A model generated the notes under the pieces. The model saw nothing but the letters and a program-made list of their open reading frames with translations, was not told the origin of the DNA and made no database searches. A DNA stretch of 9,733 nt from Planctomycetota bacterium. GTDB lineage: Bacteria > Planctomycetota > J058 > J103. Shown here in pieces: positions 1-5,311 of this stretch. Position 1 is the stretch's first letter. Each line of letters starts with the position of its first letter. The stretch covers positions 1 to 9,733 of the forward strand of contig RFJN01000185.1 of NCBI GenBank assembly GCA_003694875.1, written 5' to 3'. A program made the translations under genes and the position numbers.

Positions 1-20
1 CGCTTCCGATCTTCCCCCCT

Positions 21-58
21 CGGGGCGGACCGAACCCGCACGGGCGAGGTCCGCCCCG
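21..58 (+). terminator. Long inverted repeat, possible terminator of the gene upstream of the window
   Basis: An 11-bp perfect inverted repeat pairs 21-31 (CGGGGCGGACC) with 48-58 (GGTCCGCCCCG). The 16-nt interior contains a small CCCG/CGGG dyad. It lies between the window edge and the flaG-like start, where the end of a preceding gene (often flagellin in this arrangement) would be expected. No clear T-run follows on either strand, so an intrinsic terminator is only one reading. An mRNA 3'-end stabiliser or an operator are alternatives. The repeat is seen directly; the function is inferred. Confidence 0.45.
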
Positions 59-98
59 CTTCCGCACCGCCCGGTACTCGTCTCCGCGAGGTGACCCC

Positions 99-305
99 GT
101 GAGCCCCGAGCGCCAGCGCGCCCCTCGACCGAAGCCCCCCGCTCCGCGGGCCCGACGGACCGCCCTGCGGTTCGTGCTCGAACCGGGCACCGGCCAGCTG
201 CGCGCCGAGGTGATCGACGCACACACGGCGCTCCCCCTTCGGAGCGTGTCTCCCGCCGAGATCCGCCGCTGGCTCGGCGCGCTGTACGCACCGCGGCCCC
301 GCTGA
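99..305 (+). CDS. flaG: FlaG-family flagellar protein (short)
   Basis: This encodes 68 residues, starting at GTG with a Shine-Dalgarno-like GAGGTGA at 88-94. The N-terminal ~20 residues are rich in Arg and Pro. Residues 22-63 match the FlaG pattern: a beta strand (LRFVLEPGTGQL), a second strand (EVIDAHTALPLRSV), then the P-E-I-R-R-W-L helix. FlaG proteins are small and usually sit next to fliD; in several species they affect filament length or cap assembly, with no known enzymatic role. At 68 aa this copy is shorter than many FlaG proteins, but the domain itself looks whole. The position just before fliD supports the call. It lies upstream of the predicted sigma-28 promoter for fliD, so it is probably transcribed from a promoter outside the window or with the preceding gene. 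Confidence 0.75.
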   Translation: MSPERQRAPRPKPPAPRARRTALRFVLEPGTGQLRAEVIDAHTALPLRSVSPAEIRRWLGALYAPRPR

Positions 306-389
306 GCCGCCCGCTCTCCCCCCCACCGAGCGACGCCTGTCTCCCTGTCGATCCCGCATTCCGCTTGCTGCCGAGGCGTAGTGGGTCGG

Positions 390-416
390 TCAAGCCGACG
401 CGCCACAGGCCGAACA
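390..416 (+). promoter_or_regulatory. Predicted sigma-28 (FliA) promoter for fliD-fliS
   Basis: TCAA at 390-393 is followed by exactly 15 bases and then GCCGAACA at 409-416. This fits the sigma-28 pattern (TAAA or TCAA, N15, GCCGATAA), with TCAA as in some high-GC relatives and one change in the -10 element. Transcription would start near 423, about 50 bases before the fliD ATG. Sigma-28 control is what is expected for a late filament-cap gene. Confidence 0.65.
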
Positions 417-427
417 GGAGGTGCAGA

Positions 428-447
428 GCCGGCGGTGAGACGCCGGC
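428..447 (+). other. 5'-leader hairpin upstream of fliD
   Basis: GCCGGCG (428-434) and CGCCGGC (441-447) form a perfect 7-bp GC-only stem around the 6-base loop GTGAGA. It would lie within a few bases of the 5' end of the predicted sigma-28 transcript and 16 bases upstream of the fliD ribosome binding site (GGGAGA, 464-469). A 5' hairpin of this kind can protect mRNA from decay, but that role is inferred here. Confidence 0.5.
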
Positions 448-474
448 GCCGACGCGAAGCGGTGGGAGAACGCC

Positions 475-1869
475 ATGCTGGGATCGATCCAGAGCCTCGG
501 GCTGGTGTCGGGCATCGATTCCGCCGGCCTGATCGACAAGCTCGGCAGCATCGAGCGTCGCTCGGCGCAGGTCCTCAAGCAGCAGCAGCAATACTACTCC
601 GCGCGTCTGAGCGCCTTCGGGGTGCTGCGCTCGCGGCTCGCCGACATCCAGGACGCCGCGGCCGCGATCGACGGGCTCGACAGCAGCTACACCAAGGCGG
701 CGACCGACGAGGAGTTCCTCGATTACAGCGCAACGAGCAGCGACGACACCAAGGTGGCGGTCACCGGCAGTTCGGCCGACACCGGCGTCTACGAGGTCGA
801 GGTGACCGCGGTCGCGCAGAGCAACCGGCTGCGGCACGCGGGCGTGGCGGACGCCACCGCGGCGCTCAGCACGACTGACGAGATCCTGGTGCTCGAGGCG
901 GGCGGGCAGCGATTGCAGATCGACATCGCCGCCAACGTCACGACGCTCCAGGACGTGCGCGACGTGATCAACAACAGTGCGCTCGACGTGAAGGCGAAGA
1001 TCGTCGACGACCCGAACGCGGCGGCGGGCCAGCGCTACCAGCTCCAGATCGAGGCGACGCGCAAGGGCGTGGCCAACGCCGTGCAGGTGCACGCCGACAC
1101 CACGCTCGCCGGCTTCGCGCCCACCAGTTTCACCGAGAAGCGTGCCGCCGCCGACGCCGCGATCCTGTTCGACGGCGACAGCTACACGAGCAGCGACGGG
1201 CAGTTCACCGGGCTGATCGACGGGGTGACGATCGAGGCGAAGCAGAAGACGAACGGCAGCCCGGTCGAGGTCGAGATCGCGCGCGACACGAACGCCACGA
1301 TCGGCAAGGTGCGCGAGTTCGTCGACGCGGTCAACGGCCTGCTGTCGTTCGTGGGCGACCAGATGCGCTACGACCCCGACAAGGGCACCGCCGGGGTGCT
1401 GTCGGGTGCGGCGCTCGCGCGCAGCGTCGTCGCCCGGGTGCGCGAGGCGATCGCGCGGCCGGTCTCGGGGGCGACGGGCGCCTACCGCGCGCTGGCCGAG
1501 ATCGGCTTCAAGACCGAGCGCAACGGCCAGATCACGCTCGACGAGGACGCGCTGCGCAAGGCACTCGACGCCGACCCCGACGGGGTGCGCCGGCTGTTCG
1601 TCGGCGAGGGCGAGATCGAGGGCGTGGCGGCGCGGCTGAGCCGCTCGCTCGAGAGCACGCTCGACGACACGAACGGGCCGCTCAAGATCCGCGAGGAGGC
1701 GAACCAGGATCGGATCGACGCGCTGCAGGAGCGCATCGACCGGATCAACGAGCAGGCCGACAGGTACCAGGAGCGGCTGTTCCGCCAGTTCCAGGCGCTC
1801 GAGAGCACCATGGCGCAGCTGCAGCAGCTGCAGTCATTCGTCGCCACCAACCTGAACGTCGTGGGCTGA
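475..1869 (+). CDS. fliD: Flagellar hook-associated protein 2 (filament cap FliD)
   Basis: FliD forms the oligomeric cap at the tip of the growing filament, where it helps exported flagellin subunits fold and insert. The 464-residue product is of normal length. Residues 9-66 hold the typical start (GLVSGIDSAGLIDKL followed by a helical, Q-rich heptad stretch), and residues ~104-120 (VYEVEVTAVAQSNRL) are typical of the HAP2 N-terminal domain. The central part is beta-rich and variable, as in the family. Residues ~385-464 form a long C-terminal coiled coil (IDALQERIDRINEQADRYQ, then QFQALESTMAQLQQLQ) that matches the FliD C-terminal domain used for export and assembly. The ATG at 475 has GGGAGA at 464-469. 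It is preceded by a predicted sigma-28 promoter and followed 46 bases later by fliS, probably in the same transcript. Confidence 0.95.
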   Translation: MLGSIQSLGLVSGIDSAGLIDKLGSIERRSAQVLKQQQQYYSARLSAFGVLRSRLADIQDAAAAIDGLDSSYTKAATDEEFLDYSATSSDDTKVAVTGSSADTGVYEVEVTAVAQSNRLRHAGVADATAALSTTDEILVLEAGGQRLQIDIAANVTTLQDVRDVINNSALDVKAKIVDDPNAAAGQRYQLQIEATRKGVANAVQVHADTTLAGFAPTSFTEKRAAADAAILFDGDSYTSSDGQFTGLIDGVTIEAKQKTNGSPVEVEIARDTNATIGKVREFVDAVNGLLSFVGDQMRYDPDKGTAGVLSGAALARSVVARVREAIARPVSGATGAYRALAEIGFKTERNGQITLDEDALRKALDADPDGVRRLFVGEGEIEGVAARLSRSLESTLDDTNGPLKIREEANQDRIDALQERIDRINEQADRYQERLFRQFQALESTMAQLQQLQSFVATNLNVVG

Positions 1870-1915
1870 CGCGGGCCCGATCGAACCGCAAGCGGACAAC
1901 CGAGGGGGAGACGCC

Positions 1916-2308
1916 ATGCAAGCGTACCAAGCGGCCAGTCGCTACCACGAGACGAAGATCCGCACCGCCTCGCCCACCCGCCTCGTGCTGCTGCTGCTCG
2001 AGGGGGCGGTGCGCGAGATCGATCGCGCGCGACTTGCGATCGATGCCCGCAAGCCGGCGGCCGCCGGGGAGGCATTCTCGCGCGCGGTGGCGATCGTCGG
2101 CGAGCTGCGCAGTGTTCTCGACCACGAACGCGGCGGAGAGCTCGCCGCCAACCTCGCAGCGCTGTACACCTACGTGCAGCGCGCGCTGATCGAGGCCAAC
2201 GCGGCACGCGACCCCGCGCAGCTCGCCGCCCCGCGCCGCGTGCTGACCGAATTGCTCGACGGATTCCGCACCGCATTCGGGGAGGAGAGTTCGTGTCGCG
2301 CCGCGTGA
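1916..2308 (+). CDS. fliS: Flagellin export chaperone FliS
   Basis: FliS is a cytoplasmic helical-bundle chaperone that binds the C-terminal helix of flagellin and keeps it unfolded until export. The 130-residue product begins MQAYQAASRYHETKIRTASP, a typical FliS opening, followed by RLVLLLLEGAVREIDRARLAI, which corresponds to the conserved helix after the TASP motif. The remaining helices (AFSRAVAIVGELRSVLD, ALYTYVQRALIEAN) also fit. The ATG is preceded by a strong GGGGGAG at 1903-1909. The gene lies directly after fliD. Its 3' end overlaps the next gene by 16 bases, suggesting translational coupling. Confidence 0.95.
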   Translation: MQAYQAASRYHETKIRTASPTRLVLLLLEGAVREIDRARLAIDARKPAAAGEAFSRAVAIVGELRSVLDHERGGELAANLAALYTYVQRALIEANAARDPAQLAAPRRVLTELLDGFRTAFGEESSCRAA

Positions 2309-2679
2309 AGTCCCCGCCGTTTCTCGAGGCCGTGCTCGACGAGCAGCTTCGCCGCTGCCAGCGGCTCGTGGCGATCGGCGAGCAACTGCTGCAGACCGAG
2401 GCCGGCCCCGAGCTCGACGCGCTGCTCGAGCAGCGGCGTGCGTTGCTCGACGAGATCGTGCGCCTGCAGGTGCTCGCCCGCCTCGGCGCCCGGGGCGCTG
2501 CCGATCCGAGCCGTGCGGCCACCACGCTCGCCGAGATCCGCGAGACCGCGCGCCGCGCCCTCGCACTCGACGACGAATACACCCGCCGCACCTGGGGAGG
2601 CTCGCCCCGAGCCGTGTTCGCAGGCGGCTCGGCGCACGAGCCGAAACCGGGCGGCGAACGCTACCGCCTCTCGGCGTGA
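2293..2679 (+). CDS. Small helical protein in the FliT position (candidate flagellar chaperone)
   Basis: The 128-residue product is mostly helical and rich in Leu, Arg and Glu. Residues ~10-90 look like two or three long amphipathic helices (VLDEQLRRCQRLVAIGEQLL, ELDALLEQRRALLDEIVRLQ, TTLAEIRETARRALALDDEY). The last ~28 residues are Gly/Pro-rich and probably disordered. FliT and FlgN chaperones are small helical proteins of this size, and fliT normally follows fliS, so a FliD-binding chaperone is the best guess. No diagnostic motif is visible, and primary sequence alone cannot confirm it. The start chosen is GTG at 2293, with GGAGGAG at 2281-2287. A second GTG at 2305, overlapping the fliS stop as GTGA, would give 124 residues but is farther from the ribosome binding site. 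No promoter is seen between it and fliS. Confidence 0.7.
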   Translation: MSRRVKSPPFLEAVLDEQLRRCQRLVAIGEQLLQTEAGPELDALLEQRRALLDEIVRLQVLARLGARGAADPSRAATTLAEIRETARRALALDDEYTRRTWGGSPRAVFAGGSAHEPKPGGERYRLSA

Positions 2680-2730
2680 ACGCCGTCGGTCCGCTGCCGG
2701 TGCAGCCGCCTCGCCCCCCGGCCGTCGCCC

Positions 2731-2757
2731 CCTGCGGCCCCCTGCGGTATCCTGCAG
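2731..2757 (+). repeat. Three 10-bp-phased repeats upstream of the response regulator
   Basis: CCTGCGG occurs at 2731-2737 and 2741-2747, and the variant CCTGCAG at 2751-2757, spaced exactly 10 bases apart. They lie in the 168-base gap before the regulator gene. One-helical-turn phasing is a pattern seen in operator arrays, but in such GC-rich DNA it could arise by chance. No recognisable -35/-10 element was found in this gap. Confidence 0.35.
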
Positions 2758-2763
2758 CGTCTC

Positions 2764-2788
2764 CGCCCCCGTCGCGGGGCGCGCCTTT
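2764..2788 (+). terminator. Weak candidate terminator after the FliT-like gene
   Basis: CGCCCC (2764-2769) and GGGGCG (2776-2781) form a 6-bp GC stem with a 6-base loop, and a short TTT follows at 2786-2788. It would close the fliD-fliS transcript before the regulator. The T-run is very short, so termination efficiency is doubtful. Partial read-through into the regulator would be possible. Confidence 0.3.
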
Positions 2789-2847
2789 GTCGCCGTCGGG
2801 CTTCGCATCGGAGAACGGGGGTGCAGTCGAGAGGGAGGGGCGTGTAC

Positions 2848-4263
2848 ATGGCGGACAGCGCGTGGCCGATTCTGCTCGTCGATGACGATCCGGCCGTACT
2901 CGACGGTCTCGCGTCGCTGCTCGAGCGTCGCGGCTACGAGGTGCACAGGGCGAGCAGTGCGGCCGAGGCGCGCGCCGAGATCGAGCGATCCCGCCCGCCG
3001 GTGGGGCTGATCGATCTGCACCTGCAGGACGGCGACGGCATCGAGCTCGTGCAGGCGATGCGGGAGATCGAGCCGGACTCGGCCGCGATCATCATCACGG
3101 GCGAGGGCTCGGTCGAGGCGGCGGTCAAGGCCATGCAGGGGGGGGCCTTCGACTTCGTCGAGAAACCGGTCTCGCCCGACCGTCTGTGTCCGGTGCTCGA
3201 ACGCGCGGTGCAGTTCACCCGCTTCCGCCGTCAGGCGGCCGACATGCGCAGCGAGCTGAGCCAGCTCGGCCAGACGCCGCTGATCGGCAACTCGCCCGCC
3301 ATGGAGGAGGTGCGCAAGCGCATCGCGCAGATCGTGCGCACCCGCAGCACGACCACCCTGATCCTCGGCGAGAGCGGAACGGGCAAGGAACTCGTGGCGC
3401 GCGCGGTGCACCACGGAAGCGTACGCCGCAAGGCGCGCTTCGTCGCGGTCAACTGCGCAGCGCTGTCCGAGAGCCTGCTCGAGGCGGAGCTGTTCGGCTA
3501 CGAGAAGGGTGCGTTCACCGGCGCCGCCCAGGGCGGCAAGATGGGGCTGTTCGAGGCGGCGAACAAGGGCACGATCTTCCTCGACGAGATCGGGGAGATG
3601 CCGCTCGAGCTGCAGGCCAAGCTGTTGCGGGTGCTCGAGGAGAAGCGGATCAAGCGCGTGGGCGGGATCGACGACATCTCGATCGACGTGCGGGTCGTCG
3701 CCTCCACCAACCGCGACCTGCAGCGCGAGGTCGAGGCCGGCACGTTCCGGCTCGATCTGTTCTACCGGCTCAACGTCATGACGATCCGCATGCCGGCGCT
3801 GCGCGAGCGGCTCGAGGACGTGCCGGTGCTCGCCAACTACTTCCTCGCCGAGTTCGCGCGCGAGTTCCAGAAGACGCTGCGCGGCTTCTCGGACGGCGCG
3901 CTCACGGCGCTGCAGTCCTACAGCTACCCCGGCAACGTGCGCGAGCTGCGCAACATCATCGAGCACGCCGCCATCGTGGCCCCCGGCCCGATCGTCGATC
4001 GCTCCCACCTCATGATCGAGTCGGACGCCTCGCGACCGCGTCGCGGCAGGATCCAGCTCGAATTGCCGGACGTGCAGCTTGCGACGGCCGAGCGCGAGCT
4101 GATCTTCTACGTCCTCGAGCAGACCGGCGGCAACCGCCGGCGGACCGCGGAGCTGCTCGGCATCAACCGCTCGACGCTGTACGCCAAGCTCAAGCAGTAC
4201 GAACTCACCGGGCAGACCGAGGGGCGCAAGCACGTGCGCTCGAGGGCGCGCTCGAGCAGCTGA
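2848..4263 (+). CDS. Sigma-54-dependent response regulator, NtrC family (FlrC/FlgR-like flagellar activator)
   Basis: This transcription activator opens sigma-54 promoters by ATP hydrolysis after phosphorylation. The 471-residue product has all three domains. The receiver (1-~125) has the acidic pocket D12-D14, phospho-acceptor D56, T84 and K106. The AAA+ domain (~144-380) has a Walker A GESGTGKE (174-181), the sigma-54 contact loop GAFTGA (221-226), Walker B TIFLDE (242-247), ASTNRDL (285-291) and the RLEDVP region. A Fis-type helix-turn-helix (~412-452, GGNRRRTAELLGINRSTLYAKL) follows. No key residue is missing. The ATG at 2848 is chosen because GGAGGGG (2834-2840) lies 7 bases upstream. 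In-frame GTGs at 2821 and 2842 are worse placed. It sits between filament genes and a basal-body operon with a strong sigma-54 promoter directly downstream, so it is probably the flagellar class II activator. The partner kinase is not in the window. Genuine FlrC or FlgR orthology is inferred from context. Confidence 0.95.
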   Translation: MADSAWPILLVDDDPAVLDGLASLLERRGYEVHRASSAAEARAEIERSRPPVGLIDLHLQDGDGIELVQAMREIEPDSAAIIITGEGSVEAAVKAMQGGAFDFVEKPVSPDRLCPVLERAVQFTRFRRQAADMRSELSQLGQTPLIGNSPAMEEVRKRIAQIVRTRSTTTLILGESGTGKELVARAVHHGSVRRKARFVAVNCAALSESLLEAELFGYEKGAFTGAAQGGKMGLFEAANKGTIFLDEIGEMPLELQAKLLRVLEEKRIKRVGGIDDISIDVRVVASTNRDLQREVEAGTFRLDLFYRLNVMTIRMPALRERLEDVPVLANYFLAEFAREFQKTLRGFSDGALTALQSYSYPGNVRELRNIIEHAAIVAPGPIVDRSHLMIESDASRPRRGRIQLELPDVQLATAERELIFYVLEQTGGNRRRTAELLGINRSTLYAKLKQYELTGQTEGRKHVRSRARSSS

Positions 4264-4282
4264 CAGCCGCTCGCTGCGCGGC

Positions 4283-4340
4283 GTCGCGCGCCTGTCGCGC
4301 GATCGCAGGATCCGACACGGTGCCGCGCTTCCCGACACGG
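4283..4340 (+). promoter_or_regulatory. Candidate upstream activator sites for the sigma-54 promoter
   Basis: Two direct repeats lie ~75-130 bases upstream of the predicted start: GTCGCGCG at 4283-4290 and 4294-4301 (11 bases apart), and CCGACACGG at 4312-4320 and 4332-4340 (20 bases apart). GTCGCGCGATCGCA (4294-4307) and GGATCCGACAC (4308-4318) have close relatives upstream of the second candidate sigma-54 promoter before fliF. The distance and helical phasing suit binding sites for an NtrC-family activator such as the product of the neighbouring gene. Binding is inferred. Confidence 0.45.
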
Positions 4341-4387
4341 CCGCCTCGCACCACGCCACAGAGAGTGCGTTCCGGCGACCCGGCTCC

Positions 4388-4403
4388 CGGCACGACGCTT
4401 GCA
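4388..4403 (+). promoter_or_regulatory. Sigma-54 (RpoN) promoter of the TPR-flgBC-fliE operon
   Basis: CGGCACGACGCTTGCA matches the sigma-54 consensus TGGCACG-N4-TTGCW at every defined base except the first (C for T). The essential GG (4389-4390) and GC (4401-4402) are exactly 10 bases apart. Transcription should start near 4414, giving a leader of about 55 bases before the GTG at 4469. It lies 125 bases after the end of the sigma-54 activator gene. Confidence 0.85.
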
Positions 4404-4413
4404 ATCCGCGAGT

Positions 4414-4448
4414 CGGCGGCTCCTGCACACCGGTCTCGTGAGCCGCCG
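4414..4448 (+). other. 5'-leader hairpin of the sigma-54 operon
   Basis: CGGCGGCTC (4414-4422) and GAGCCGCCG (4440-4448) form a perfect 9-bp stem with a 17-base loop; two G-U pairs could extend it outward. The stem would begin at the predicted transcription start and end 4 bases before the ribosome binding site GGGAGAGAG (4453-4461). It is not followed by a T-run, so a terminator is unlikely. A role in mRNA stability or translation control is inferred. Confidence 0.55.
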
Positions 4449-4468
4449 GTACGGGAGAGAGAGCCCCG

Positions 4469-5311
4469 GTGAGCGATCCGCAGTCCGCCCCCGAGGGGGC
4501 ACCGAAGAGCGAAGAGCCCGACAGCGAAGCGGGGGCCGAGGCCGGCGCGACCGCGCCGGGCGTGGCGGAGCCGAAGCCCGGCGAGCGCGTGCCGCACGCC
4601 CCCTGGCCCATGCTCGCCGCCACGGCCGCGTTCGCCGGCCTCGCGCTCGGCGTGGCGCTCGGTTACGGCGCCATGGCCCATCGGCCGCCGGTCGACACGG
4701 ACACGGTCGTGCGGGCGACGCGCCATGCCGGCAGCGCTGCCCACCGCCCGCAACAGGCTTCGTCGCGCCGTCGCCCCGAATCCACCCCGTCGTCCCACGA
4801 CCGGTCGTCCGCGGCCCCGAAGCACGCACCCGACGACGCACCGGCGGACGCCACGGCGGTCGCTGCACGGGCGGCCGCAACCGCGTTCGCCGAGGGACGC
4901 TACCGGGTGGCGCGCTCGATCTATCTCGCCGCGCTCGACAACCCGCAGCTCGCCCCCACCGCCGAGGCCGAGATCCGCGCCGGACTCGCGGCGTGCTACA
5001 GCCGGCTCGGCGCGCGCAAGGAGGCGATCGAGCAGGCGGCGCGCGCGGCCGATCTCCTGCTCGCCGAGGGCAACGGCGAGCAGCTGATCCGGCTCGGCGA
5101 CCGACTGCTCGAACGCGGCAACGACGTCGGGGCGCGACGTCGGTACGCGCGCGTGCTGCTGACCGCGGACGGCCCCTGGTCGGATACCCGCGTGGAGGCG
5201 CTCGCCGAGCTTCGGCTCGCGGCGGCGTGGGCGCACGCCGCGAGCCGTGCCGAGTCGGCGAAGCGCTCGTCCCACGGCTCGCCCCCCGCGCGAGGAGGAT
5301 ATCACCGGTGA
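4469..5311 (+). CDS. Inner-membrane-anchored protein with periplasmic TPR-like helices, unknown function
   Basis: I do not recognise a named family. The 280-residue product has an acidic, Pro/Ala-rich N-terminal tail (1-45) that is probably cytoplasmic, one membrane segment (~47-70, PMLAATAAFAGLALGVALGYG), a low-complexity Arg/Ser/Pro-rich linker (~72-125), and a helical region (~128-262) with TPR-like pairs (AATAFAEGRYRVARSIYLAAL; EIRAGLAACYSRLGARKEAIEQA; GDRLLERGNDVGARRRYARVLL). This points to a bitopic protein holding a TPR scaffold in the periplasm. The GTG start at 4469 has GGGAGAGAG at 4453-4461. It is the first gene after the sigma-54 promoter. Its stop overlaps the next start as GTGA (5308-5311), so the two products are probably made in step. 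Co-transcription with rod genes suggests a motor-associated role, as known for the TPR proteins PflA and PflB of Campylobacter. That comparison rests on architecture only. Confidence 0.85.
   Translation: MSDPQSAPEGAPKSEEPDSEAGAEAGATAPGVAEPKPGERVPHAPWPMLAATAAFAGLALGVALGYGAMAHRPPVDTDTVVRATRHAGSAAHRPQQASSRRRPESTPSSHDRSSAAPKHAPDDAPADATAVAARAAATAFAEGRYRVARSIYLAALDNPQLAPTAEAEIRAGLAACYSRLGARKEAIEQAARAADLLLAEGNGEQLIRLGDRLLERGNDVGARRRYARVLLTADGPWSDTRVEALAELRLAAAWAHAASRAESAKRSSHGSPPARGGYHR

Noticed and set aside
351..370. TTGC at 365-368 as part of a sigma-54 promoter before fliD
   Set aside because: The required GG ten bases upstream is absent (CG at 355-356). The sigma-28 match is much better.
414..419. 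ACAGGA as a CsrA-binding site for fliD
   Set aside because: It lies within or upstream of the predicted -10/start region, so it would probably not be in the mRNA, and it is not in a hairpin loop.
1482..2591. Minus-strand open frames of 270-370 codons opposite fliD, fliS and the FliT-like gene
   Set aside because: Their products are Arg/Ser-rich and repetitive, and the plus strand carries clear FliD and FliS signatures.
4266..4282. Hairpin GCCGC/GCGGC just after the regulator stop as a terminator
   Set aside because: The stem is only 5 bp and no T-run follows. It lies among other GC-rich repeats that are more likely activator sites.
2170..4623. An ~817-codon minus-strand open frame across the regulator
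   Set aside because: It lies opposite a fully motif-supported NtrC-family gene, has no recognisable domain, and is explained by GC-rich codon use.
4399..5307. Extension of the STN/TPR gene about 300 codons upstream
   Set aside because: The upstream part is an Arg/Gly-rich shadow of the preceding membrane-anchored gene. The GTG at 5308 has a strong ribosome binding site and is followed directly by a signal peptide.
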